Source: Planctomycetota bacterium
Lineage (GTDB): Bacteria > Planctomycetota > Planctomycetia > Pirellulales > Pirellulaceae
DNA length: 26,351 bases
Assembly: GCA_026692885.1 (NCBI GenBank)
Contig: JAPLNJ010001188.1
Location: 1 to 26,351, forward strand
Direction of reading: 5' to 3'
A program made the translations under genes and the position numbers. The notes under the pieces are model-generated. The model was not told the origin of the DNA and ran no database searches. It saw only the letters and a list, made by a program, of their open reading frames with translations. This document shows positions 10,302-17,975 of this stretch, one piece after another; the stretch's first letter is position 1; every line of letters starts with the position of its first letter.

Positions 10302-10527
10302 GGGGTCGGGTGTTCAGACATTCATTTTTCGCGGGCAAGGTGCTGTCCATTGGCTGAGTGGCTGGAAAAGAACACGTTCGCAGTTTGACCGTAGGACGGA
10401 TTGGCACTTCGGCCCGATGTTTCTGGGCCGAAGTGCCAATCCGTCCTACCACCGATCTGCCAGGTTATTTCTTTACAGCCACTAAGGCTTCTCGCCGCGA
10501 AAAATGAATTTCTGAACACCCGACCCC
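10302..10527. mobile_element. MITE-like element, 226 bp, with ~34-bp terminal inverted repeats
   Basis: The left end begins GGGGTCGGGTGTTCAGA and the right end is its inverse. Over about 34 bp the two ends differ at about one position (10302-10335 against about 10494-10527). Inside is a 25-bp perfect palindrome. There is no coding potential and no clear target duplication. The element fills almost the whole gap between the cytochrome stop (10538) and the glycoside hydrolase RBS (10292-10296), so without it these genes would be only about 30 bp apart. Confidence 0.8.
10391..10449. repeat. Perfect 25-bp palindrome inside the MITE-like element
   Basis: The arms 10391-10415 and 10425-10449 are perfect inverse complements around a 9-nt loop. 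A sequence of the same family (GGACGGATTGGCACTTTGGCC) recurs at 17628-17648 and in a hairpin at 17873-17909. It could fold as a strong hairpin on either strand and might stop or slow transcription between the flanking genes, but no T-run follows. Confidence 0.85.
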
Positions 10528-10537
10528 ATTGATCAAA

Positions 10538-13300
10538 TCACTGACCGTCTCCATCAAAAACTCGGCGTCCTTCGGCGATGGCCTTGCGGCGAGTCAACTC
10601 ATCGCGGCGCAATCGCTGAGAGACCTCGTCATAGCGCGCATGATCTCCGCAGTACCGAAATCCCGGCGCGCCGGCCTCGGGGTTCTTCTTCAACGCCTCC
10701 GCTCCCGCTGTGATAATCTCCAGCGCCTCGCGATAGGCTGCGGAACTCTTGTCCAAAGTCTTGAGGCACGGACTCAGCGCGGGACGATCGAACGAAATCA
10801 AAGTCTCACACGACCTGGAGTGTTGAGCCGTTTTGAGGATGTCGATGCCGGTCCGTTCGCCCAGCTTGGCCAATTGCTGGTTGTCCAACGGCGAACGTCC
10901 GCCCAAGTTGTGCGGGTAGGCACAACCGTAATCCGGATAGTAGGGCGCACTGACGTCGATCCAGGTGAGGATCCGATCCAGCTCTTCGCGAGACAGCTGC
11001 ACGTCCTCGTGTCCCTCCTCGAGCAGTTTCACCAATCGGCTGCGATGGCTGCCCCAGGAGTAGGCGTTCAGGAGCTGCGGCGGACCGTTGCCGATGGGGC
11101 TGACCTGCGCGGTTTGGGGCCAGCCGCGAAGCAGCGACTGGTAGGAGGCATTGAAGACCAAGTCCTTGTCTCGGGCGAGCACCAGACCGTGGCTTTCCTC
11201 CTTGTTGAAGTCGTGGCAGCGCACGCAGTGCCGATCCCAAATCGGTTGCACCTCGGCGACATAGTTGAACGGCCTGACCGGCCCATACCAGCCATCTAGC
11301 CGGCTGGGAGGACGCTGCAACGCCAAAGGAGTTCGCCGGCCAACTGTCGCCGAGGCTTGGAGCCGATGCTCGTGACATCCGACGCAGCCCGACGTCTCCC
11401 CAGGTTGTACCACGGTCCCCGAACGCATGGAGGTGATCATCTTGCCCTGGGCATCGAGCAGCTGGAAATAGACGAAGCGGTCCGCGGGAACCTCGAAGTA
11501 GGCGGAACCGTCCGGCTCGACGGGCACTGTCCCTAAGATCTGCTTACATTCCAACGTGCCCCAGCCCACGGCGGGACGACTGAACGTGGAGCCTTCGCGG
11601 TAGTTCATCGCCACGCCCCAGATCGCGTCGGTCCAGAATCGCTTCTCGATGGATTCCACAACCCGCAAGGCGGCCGCTGCGCCGCGGCGTACGCCCTGCA
11701 GGTGTGTCCCTTGGTAAACATCCAGCACAAACAGACGGCCGGACTCGTCCGCGAAACTGCGACGTTCCGGTATGACTGGCGGGCGGTCCCGAGGGCGCAG
11801 CGGCTGCGGGTCGAAGCAGCCCAGCGTTTCGGCATGCAACAGCACCTCGTTGCCAAACAGGTCCACGAGCCAGATCCCCAGGCGTGGTTCCTGCGGATTG
11901 TCTTGCGGCAGGCCGTCGATTGAGCGGGAGACGAGAAAGTACTTGCCGGTCGCGGCCGGAGTCCTGCCGTCGCCCAGAGGATAGGGGTCTTCGTACTTGG
12001 GTGTCACAGCTCGAAACGCGTCAAAATCCGCTCGATCGATGAGGGCCGTGGCCGTGGGCGGCCAGAGGCGAATCACGGGATCCAGGTGCGTCTTGCTCGC
12101 ATCCAGGCCGCGCTGACGATCGACCACGGCCAGCGCGCCCCAGGGACGATCATGGCAAGCACTGAAGACGCAGACGACGCGCTCCGTCCCAGGAATTGGG
12201 CGGGCGTCCAGCACGACGCCCGGCGAGGCCGTGTTGTGCGCCCAGTAGCTGGCGGGTTGCGTGCCGTCCGGATTCATGGTCCACAGGCCTTGGCAACTCC
12301 CGTAATCCCGGTCCACGTACTCCCAGCGGTCGTACAAGATCCGGCCGTCGGGCAGCAGAACCGGGTGCCCGTCGAACAGGGTGTTCTTGCTGATCTGGTG
12401 GATATTTGCTCCGTCCGCATCCATGCGATAGAGGTTCGCCATGATGTGCATATTGCACATGCAGAACTTCGGTTCCCGCGTGGAACTGAACGCGATACTG
12501 CCGTCCGGCAAGTAGAGCGGATCGATGTCCGTGGCGTCCGGTGCGGAGGTCAACTGGCGCAGCGCCGCCCCCTCGCGACTGACTTCGTAGAGGTGGTAAT
12601 TCTCCTGACGCGAGCGCCGCATGGCGAAGATGATCTTGGCGCCGTCCCAGGACACCTCCGGATCCCGCACAACCCCTTCCGGGCCGGGATCGACCAGCAC
12701 GCTGGTCCGACCGGTGGTGAGGTCGAGCAACTTCAGAGCGCCCCCGGGAGTGTAGTTCGCGCAGTTCGTCTGACCGACGACGAAGATGGTCTCCGTGTTA
12801 TGATGGTCGGGGCGGTATTGGTGACGGGCCACATACAGGATGGGCTGACCCCGCACGAGCGGATTGGCAAGCAAAGCCTCGCGCTGCAATTGCCGGAACG
12901 CGGCCTGGCCCACGGCTCGTGCCTGCGGGTCGGTGGTGGCCAGCTGGTTTTCGATCGAGCAGAGTCGCGCCAGGTACTCGCGGCCTGCGGGATACTGCGG
13001 GCCGAAACTGCCGATCAAATCCTCCATCGCCAGGCGCAGGGTCGTGAGATCGCCCACGGGAGCGGATGTCGGCGCAGGCTCCGGGGACTTCGCGAGTCGG
13101 GGCTCGGCGGTCGCTGCCGCTTCCGCGCCGAGCACCAGCGGTGCGCCCCAGACCAGCAGCAGGGACCAAGTCAGCCAACCGCAGAAGATCGGTAGCCGTA
13201 CGAGAAAAGTCGTAGCCGAATTCGTGAGAATTCGGGCCACCAGCTCGCGAAACGTCGGGAGTCTCACGACTTCCGCTACGAACCTGTTCCTGCGCCCCAT
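10538..13300 (-). CDS. HzsA-like beta-propeller protein with two c-type heme motifs
   Basis: A 920-residue exported protein. A hydrophobic segment (about residues 33-52) follows an unusual 30-residue N-terminal extension encoded by repeat DNA. The middle is a TolB/WD40-like propeller (ILYDRWEYVDRDYGSCQG; LYRMDADGANIHQISKNT), followed by the hydrazine-synthase-alpha-like domain (LGTVPVEPDGSAYFEVPADR; MITSMRSGTVVQPGE). Heme motifs are CVGCH near residue 639 and CVRCH near residue 692. The ATG at 13300 overlaps the upstream oxidoreductase's stop (TGATG) and has GGAGG about 9 nt upstream; the frame extends further but that part overlaps the other gene. Translational coupling suggests the two proteins act together, for example electron transfer from a periplasmic sugar oxidation, though this is inference. 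Confidence 0.88.
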   Translation of the reverse strand: MGRRNRFVAEVVRLPTFRELVARILTNSATTFLVRLPIFCGWLTWSLLLVWGAPLVLGAEAAATAEPRLAKSPEPAPTSAPVGDLTTLRLAMEDLIGSFGPQYPAGREYLARLCSIENQLATTDPQARAVGQAAFRQLQREALLANPLVRGQPILYVARHQYRPDHHNTETIFVVGQTNCANYTPGGALKLLDLTTGRTSVLVDPGPEGVVRDPEVSWDGAKIIFAMRRSRQENYHLYEVSREGAALRQLTSAPDATDIDPLYLPDGSIAFSSTREPKFCMCNMHIMANLYRMDADGANIHQISKNTLFDGHPVLLPDGRILYDRWEYVDRDYGSCQGLWTMNPDGTQPASYWAHNTASPGVVLDARPIPGTERVVCVFSACHDRPWGALAVVDRQRGLDASKTHLDPVIRLWPPTATALIDRADFDAFRAVTPKYEDPYPLGDGRTPAATGKYFLVSRSIDGLPQDNPQEPRLGIWLVDLFGNEVLLHAETLGCFDPQPLRPRDRPPVIPERRSFADESGRLFVLDVYQGTHLQGVRRGAAAALRVVESIEKRFWTDAIWGVAMNYREGSTFSRPAVGWGTLECKQILGTVPVEPDGSAYFEVPADRFVYFQLLDAQGKMITSMRSGTVVQPGETSGCVGCHEHRLQASATVGRRTPLALQRPPSRLDGWYGPVRPFNYVAEVQPIWDRHCVRCHDFNKEESHGLVLARDKDLVFNASYQSLLRGWPQTAQVSPIGNGPPQLLNAYSWGSHRSRLVKLLEEGHEDVQLSREELDRILTWIDVSAPYYPDYGCAYPHNLGGRSPLDNQQLAKLGERTGIDILKTAQHSRSCETLISFDRPALSPCLKTLDKSSAAYREALEIITAGAEALKKNPEAGAPGFRYCGDHARYDEVSQRLRRDELTRRKAIAEGRRVFDGDGQ
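13216..13275. repeat. Pair of inverted REP-like palindromes inside a coding region
   Basis: CCGAATTC-GTGA-GAATTCGG at 13216-13235 is a perfect 8-bp stem. CGGGAGTC-TCAC-GACTTCCG at 13256-13275 has one mismatch. The loops (GTGA and its complement) show that the two lie in opposite orientation, as in paired REP elements. Both flank a GTAGC/GCTAC motif. They encode about residues 9-29 of the HzsA-like protein that starts at 13300. Confidence 0.75.
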
Positions 13301-14646
13301 CAGGTTTTCCCCTCCGGTGACAGCGGCTTGTCGATCCAGGCGTTGGCGGCATCGCTGTTCAGGAAACGTTCCTGTTTGGGATCCCACTGGAGCTTGCCTC
13401 CCACGCGGATCGCGATGTGTCCCAGGTGGCACAGCGAGGTCGTACGATGGCCCACTTCCGCGTCTTCCAGTGTGTGGCCGCGCGTCTTGACCGCATCAAT
13501 GAAATCCTGTTTGTCGCTCTTGAGCGGAAAATGGATCCCGTCCGGCCCGATTTTGGCATCCAGGACTGCGGCCGGTTCCGCCGCCAGACCCTGGGGATAA
13601 TCGGCCTGGATCCAACCTTCGCTGCCCTCGAAGCGGACGTAGGGCTTGTCCGTCTGATAGAACAGCCGGACGCCGTCGGCAAAGCGATACTGGATTTCGA
13701 AGGTCTTGAGCACATTCCAGAGCCGGCCGGTCGGCGGAGACACGCCGTGGCCTTCGATCTCGACCGGTCCGGTCCGCTCGCTGTCATTTCCCCACTGGGC
13801 GATGTCGTTCAGATGAGCGCCCCAGTTGGTGACCATGCCGTCGCTGTAGGTGAGCACGCGCATCCAACCCGGCCGGCCGAGTTGGCCCGGCGGATGGACG
13901 CGATCCACGTGGTAGGCGGCGCGCGGCGCCGGCCCCTGCCAGCGTTCGTAGTCCAGGTTCTTCGGCACCGGCATGGCGACGGTGTCCGGGTAGGGGCAAT
14001 CGACGTTATCGCCAGCCGGCACGCCGGTGCGGATGGTGTGTAGCTTGCCAATCCGCCCGTTGCGCACCAGTTCGCAGGCTCGCAGCAGATGGGCCAGGGA
14101 ACGGAATTCGCTATCCACACGGAACACCCGGCTGAGTCGCTTCGCCGTGTCGGCCAACTGACGTCCTTCGGCGATGGTCCGCGTGATGGGTTTCTCCAGC
14201 GACACGTCCTTGCCCGCCTCCATTGCCGCGAGGGCCATCGGCGCGTGCCAATGGTCGGGCGCTGAGATCATTACGGCGTCGATGTCTTTCCGGGCCAGCA
14301 GGTCGCGGAATTCGAGGTAGGTGTCGCAGCCGCGATACGTGGCTGACGCAGTCGGCTTGGCGTACGCTGCTTCGATCGTTTTCTGTGCGGTCTCCAGACG
14401 CCAGGCATCCACATCGCAGACGGCGACGATTTGGACGTCGGGCATCCCGAGGAACTGCCGCAGGTTGACCAACTGGGCCTGCCGGCCCAGGCCGATCATG
14501 CCCACGTTGATCCGCTGGCTGGGCGCGGACCGCGCCTCGGCACCCAGCGCTGCCGCAGGCACGTAGGCGGGCACTGCCAGAAGCGTGCCCGCGACGGTCG
14601 TGGATTGCAGAAAATTGCGCCGGGTGAGCAAGTTCCGCGAAGACAT
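13300..14646 (-). CDS. Gfo/Idh/MocA family oxidoreductase, Tat-exported
   Basis: A 448-residue protein with a clear twin-arginine signal (TRRNFLQ, RR at residues 9-10) and a hydrophobic core. The dinucleotide-binding segment NVGMIGLGRQAQLVNL follows, then VQIVAVCDVDAWR. The family's lysine motif is in GKDVSLEKPITRTIAEG, and substrate-domain motifs include TNWGAHLNDIAQW. ATG 14646 was chosen because AGGGAA lies about 8 nt upstream and the Tat motif follows at the normal distance; earlier in-frame starts would only add a low-complexity tail. Its stop overlaps the start of the HzsA-like cytochrome gene, so the two form a coupled pair. It is clearly diverged from the other Gfo/Idh/MocA protein here (3780-5111). 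Confidence 0.93.
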   Translation of the reverse strand: MSSRNLLTRRNFLQSTTVAGTLLAVPAYVPAAALGAEARSAPSQRINVGMIGLGRQAQLVNLRQFLGMPDVQIVAVCDVDAWRLETAQKTIEAAYAKPTASATYRGCDTYLEFRDLLARKDIDAVMISAPDHWHAPMALAAMEAGKDVSLEKPITRTIAEGRQLADTAKRLSRVFRVDSEFRSLAHLLRACELVRNGRIGKLHTIRTGVPAGDNVDCPYPDTVAMPVPKNLDYERWQGPAPRAAYHVDRVHPPGQLGRPGWMRVLTYSDGMVTNWGAHLNDIAQWGNDSERTGPVEIEGHGVSPPTGRLWNVLKTFEIQYRFADGVRLFYQTDKPYVRFEGSEGWIQADYPQGLAAEPAAVLDAKIGPDGIHFPLKSDKQDFIDAVKTRGHTLEDAEVGHRTTSLCHLGHIAIRVGGKLQWDPKQERFLNSDAANAWIDKPLSPEGKT

Positions 14647-14740
14647 GCGGGGTTCCCTTTCTGTTGGACCATGAGGTTGTACGCGGGACGCTTGGTGCGA
14701 GACACAACCGCGACCTTCGCGCCTCCGTGGTGATTGCCCG

Positions 14741-17506
14741 TCACCCCGTGAACGCTTGCGCGGCACGGTTGGGGTCGTTGGCTGCCGGTGGCAACCCGGA
14801 CACATGCTCGCGCCAGTTATCCAGTTGCTCCTGGGTCAACATGTTGTCGCGAGTGATTTGGTGCTGCAGCGCGGCGTTGGCATTCGCAATCCGTACCTGG
14901 ACGGTCAACCGTCCGTTCTCCTCGTAACGGAAGACCACCTCCACCGGCGTGCGGGCCGGCAGATTCGGGGGCAGACTGCGGATGGCACAGCGACCGATCT
15001 GGACGCACTCGTCGGCCAAGGCGCTTTCCCCCTCCACGATCTCCACCAGTACCGAGCGTTGGCCAATCTTGCTGGTCTTAAAGACCTTCTTCGCCAACAC
15101 GGGCAGGGGCGTATTGCGCGGGATCAAGATCGCGGTCTGTTTGCATTTGGTGTTAGGATCGACACCCACCACGCCCAAACTGTGCGAGTTGACGTTCTGA
15201 ACGCGGAATCCCGTGGTTTTGCCTTCATCGCGATCCAGCAACCAGCCGGCGTGCAGCGCGGCGCCGTGTGCCACGGCTTCGTCGGGGGACACCGAGCAGT
15301 CAGGGGTTTTGCCGGAAATGCGTTGCAGCATCGCGGGCACCGCAGGCATGTGCGTGGCCGCACCCACCAGCAGGATCCGATCGATCTCCGGCCAGGACAG
15401 GCCGGCGGCCCGAATCGTCTGCTCCGTGGTCTTGGCCATGCGTTCGAGTAAATCCTGGGTCATGGCCTCGAACTGCTCGCGGGTGATGGGCACGCGCCGC
15501 GTTTGCCCGCGGTAGTCGCAGACGATGTGGGTCTTGTTCTGCACCGACAGCGCGCGTTTGGCTTCTTCGCACTCGCGCCACACGCGGCCCACCAGATTGG
15601 CGTCATCGCGAGGGTCGCAGCCCCACGTCCGGATGAACTCCTCCGCCACATAGTCGACCAGCCGCTGACCCCAATCGAGCCCACCGAGTTGCAGATCGCC
15701 GTCCGTGGCCAGCGTCTTGAACTGGCCCCCGCCGATTTCCATCACGGCCACGTCGAACGTACCGCCGCCCAGGTCGAACACGACGATCCGCCGTAGCTGT
15801 CCGCTGCCACCGTCCGCCTGCAAATAGCCTTGCTGCAAGCCGAAGGCCAGGGCCGCCGCCACCGGCTCGTTGATGATGTCCAACACCTCGAAGCCGGCCA
15901 TGTATCCGGCGTCCTGCGTGGCCTTGCGGCGCACCTCGTCAAAGTAGGCGGGGACCGTGATGACGACCTTGTCAAAACGCCCCAGCAGCTCCCAGGAATC
16001 CTTGCGCAGCTTGTTCAGGATGTAAGCCTGCAGTACCTCGGGTGGATACCACTGGTTCAACAGGGGTTTGTGAAAGAACCGCTGTCCCAAATCGCGCTTG
16101 GCGCACTCCGCCACCTTATCCATGTCGGTGGACGTCGCCTTCACCGCTTCCTTGCCCACGATCACGCCGTCCTCCTCGAACAGCAGCACGCTGGGCGTGA
16201 TCTTGTCGCCCTCTGAATTGGCCAGCGTTTGGGGACGATCCCGCTCGTCCAGGTAAGCGACGGCCGAGTACGTGGTGCCCAGATCGATGCCCACCGCGAG
16301 CATGCCGCGGCGCCGCACTGGCGACAGAGGGGCTCCGGGAGTGGGCCGTGTGTCCTCGGTGGTGACCAACGCATCCGTGGCCTCGGCCCCAAAGCGGGTC
16401 ACCTCGTCGTCGGCCTGCCCTGCCTGGTCTTGGTCCCGCCGCCCGTGCAGGGCACTCGGCGGAGCGCGCAATTCCTTTAGGCACTGTTCCAGTTCCACGA
16501 GCAAGTCTTCCATCGTCGCGTACCGCTCGTCGGGTGTCTTGGCAATCATGCGTTGGAACACATGATCCAGGTGCTCCGACGCGTCCGGGCACGAGGTTCG
16601 CAGGGAAGGGATGGGTTGGGTCCGATGCGCCAGGAGCTTCTCGATCACCGAGTCGCCCCGGTAAGGCGGGTGACCGGTAAGCAATCGATGTAGCGTGCAG
16701 CCCAGGCTGTAGACGTCTGCCCGGCGATCGACGCGGGCCGAATCCGCCTGCTCAGGCGCCATGTAATCGAGCGTTCCAATGATCGTGTTTGCCTCCGTGA
16801 GTCCCTCTTCGTCCTCGAGCGAAGTGCCGTGTTTGACAAAGGCACTGTCAATCCGTGCCAGTCCCAAATCCAGGACTTTGACCACCCCTGCGGTATCGAC
16901 CAGCAGATTGCTGGGTTTGATGTCGCGATGTACGACACCCTGGCTATGGGCGTAGGCCAGTCCGCGCGCTGCCTGGATCATGAAGTCCAAGGCGACCTTG
17001 ATGTCCAGCGGGCCTTCACCGCTGACGAGCCTCCCCAGATCGACGCCGTCGATATACTCCATCACCAGGAAGTGGATCCCGTTGGCCTCGTCGGCATCAA
17101 AGGCGGTGACGATGTTGGGGTGGGTCAACTTCGCCGCGGCTTCGACCTCGCGTTGAAACCGGCGCAGGGCCATTTCGGACTTGGTGTGCTCCGGGTGCAA
17201 CAGCTTGACCACGACGATACGCTTCATGCGACGGTGTTCCGCCTTGAAGACCTCGCCCATCCCTCCCACCCCGATCCGGTCCAGGATGACGTTGTTGCCC
17301 AGGATCAGCCCGTGCGGCTTGCCGTCGACGATGCGGGTCGCCTGATAACGGGTCAGTTTTCCTTGCCGGACCAGTTCCTCCACCACGCGTTCCACGGTCA
17401 AGGGCGGCTCAGTCGGCAACTGCGCACGAAAACCCCGCCACTCCTCGGCGGACATCAGTCCGCTGGCGAGCAGATTTTCGGTAAACCGTTTCAGCATGGT
17501 GGCCAT
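14741..17506 (-). CDS. Serine/threonine protein kinase fused to Hsp70 (DnaK-like)
   Basis: A 921-residue two-part protein. Residues about 70-345 are a Pkn-type kinase: glycine loop RIGVGGMGEV (77-86), ATP lysine K101 in VVVKLLHPE, catalytic HRDIKPSN (193-200), metal-binding DLG (213-215) and GTLDYMAPEQA. A charged linker (about 346-400) joins an Hsp70: ATPase start VGIDLGTTYSAVAYLD (from about 405), FDLGGGTFDVAVMEIGGG, and LLVGAATHMPAVPAML. A beta-type substrate-binding domain follows (LIPRNTPLPVLAKKVF). The helical lid appears short. No transmembrane helix is seen, so it is probably cytoplasmic. The ATG at 17506 has GGAG 6 nt upstream. All kinase catalytic residues are present, so it is likely active. 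Coupling of a chaperone to phosphorylation signalling is inferred. Confidence 0.95.
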   Translation of the reverse strand: MATMLKRFTENLLASGLMSAEEWRGFRAQLPTEPPLTVERVVEELVRQGKLTRYQATRIVDGKPHGLILGNNVILDRIGVGGMGEVFKAEHRRMKRIVVVKLLHPEHTKSEMALRRFQREVEAAAKLTHPNIVTAFDADEANGIHFLVMEYIDGVDLGRLVSGEGPLDIKVALDFMIQAARGLAYAHSQGVVHRDIKPSNLLVDTAGVVKVLDLGLARIDSAFVKHGTSLEDEEGLTEANTIIGTLDYMAPEQADSARVDRRADVYSLGCTLHRLLTGHPPYRGDSVIEKLLAHRTQPIPSLRTSCPDASEHLDHVFQRMIAKTPDERYATMEDLLVELEQCLKELRAPPSALHGRRDQDQAGQADDEVTRFGAEATDALVTTEDTRPTPGAPLSPVRRRGMLAVGIDLGTTYSAVAYLDERDRPQTLANSEGDKITPSVLLFEEDGVIVGKEAVKATSTDMDKVAECAKRDLGQRFFHKPLLNQWYPPEVLQAYILNKLRKDSWELLGRFDKVVITVPAYFDEVRRKATQDAGYMAGFEVLDIINEPVAAALAFGLQQGYLQADGGSGQLRRIVVFDLGGGTFDVAVMEIGGGQFKTLATDGDLQLGGLDWGQRLVDYVAEEFIRTWGCDPRDDANLVGRVWRECEEAKRALSVQNKTHIVCDYRGQTRRVPITREQFEAMTQDLLERMAKTTEQTIRAAGLSWPEIDRILLVGAATHMPAVPAMLQRISGKTPDCSVSPDEAVAHGAALHAGWLLDRDEGKTTGFRVQNVNSHSLGVVGVDPNTKCKQTAILIPRNTPLPVLAKKVFKTSKIGQRSVLVEIVEGESALADECVQIGRCAIRSLPPNLPARTPVEVVFRYEENGRLTVQVRIANANAALQHQITRDNMLTQEQLDNWREHVSGLPPAANDPNRAAQAFTG

Positions 17507-17690
17507 CTACGTCTCCGCGCACAACAAATTCCCGCTGCAGTATACCCGGGCCGAACCGCGGTAGGTAAGACGCCCGCTGGAAAATATCTCGCGGTTGGCC
17601 TGCTGGACGGGGCGGGAATCGCTGGTGGGACGGATTGGCACTTTGGCCCACTGCTGTGCACATCTTCCTAGGGGCCGAAGGCCGGTATTT

Positions 17691-17774
17691 TACAAGCACG
17701 ACGCGCAAGCGAGTGGGTCTGGATTTCACTTGCCAGTCCACCGCGGACCCACTCGCTTGCGCGTCGTGCTTGTA
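17691..17774. repeat. 29-bp perfect inverted repeat
   Basis: Arms 17691-17719 and 17746-17774 are exact inverse complements (the core is GCACGACGCGCAAGCGAGTG). They are separated by 26 bp. I recall this core as very common between genes of Pirellulaceae-type genomes. Confidence 0.9.
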
Positions 17775-17868
17775 TTTCCAGCCTTTGGCTGGCTGCAAAG
17801 ATGTGCACAACTCGCTTGCGCGTCGTGCTTGTATTTCCAGCCTTTGGCTGGCTGCAAAGATGTGCACA
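17751..17868. repeat. Two perfect tandem copies of a 59-bp unit
   Basis: Copies 17751-17809 and 17810-17868 are identical. Each contains ACTCGCTTGCGCGTCGTGC, then the small palindrome CAGCCTTTGGCTG, then GCAAAGATGTGCACA. Perfect identity implies a very recent duplication. Confidence 0.92.
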
Positions 17869-17872
17869 GCAG

Positions 17873-17909
17873 TGGCACTTTGGCCCCGCGTTTCGGGGCC
17901 AAAGTGCCA
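17873..17909. terminator. Strong hairpin downstream of the MgtC/DUF4010 gene
   Basis: A 16-bp perfect stem (TGGCACTTTGGCCCCG and its inverse) with loop CGTTT. It lies past the 3' end of the gene on 17976-19529 and could end its transcript, although no T-run follows. It is also a member of the repeat family at 10391-10449, so the terminator role is only possible. Confidence 0.4.
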
Positions 17910-17975
17910 ATCCGTCCTACGGGCAAGCGAGGCACTGGTTCTTTGACCGCCGCTAACGCCAGACGCTGCCACGCA

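Larger units (their letters stand above)
17626..17920. repeat. Nested repeat cluster filling an intergenic gap
   Basis: The 469-bp gap between the kinase-Hsp70 start and the MgtC/DUF4010 stop holds no gene and is mostly repeats. A left arm (17628-17648, GGACGGATTGGCACTTTGGCC) matches the inverse of the right-hand end (near 17897-17918). Inside that, a 17-bp inverted pair (ACTGCTGTGCACATCTT at 17650-17666 and its complement at 17858-17874) encloses further repeats. The layout is palindromes nested in palindromes. Confidence 0.85.

Noticed and set aside
12086..13195. A 369-residue plus-strand frame opposite the HzsA-like gene
   Set aside because: Same reason: mirror of a real codon pattern, no domain features.
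10538..13300. Calling the two HzsA-like proteins hydrazine synthase subunits
   Set aside because: Only domain-level similarity is visible; no beta/gamma subunits or other anammox genes are present.
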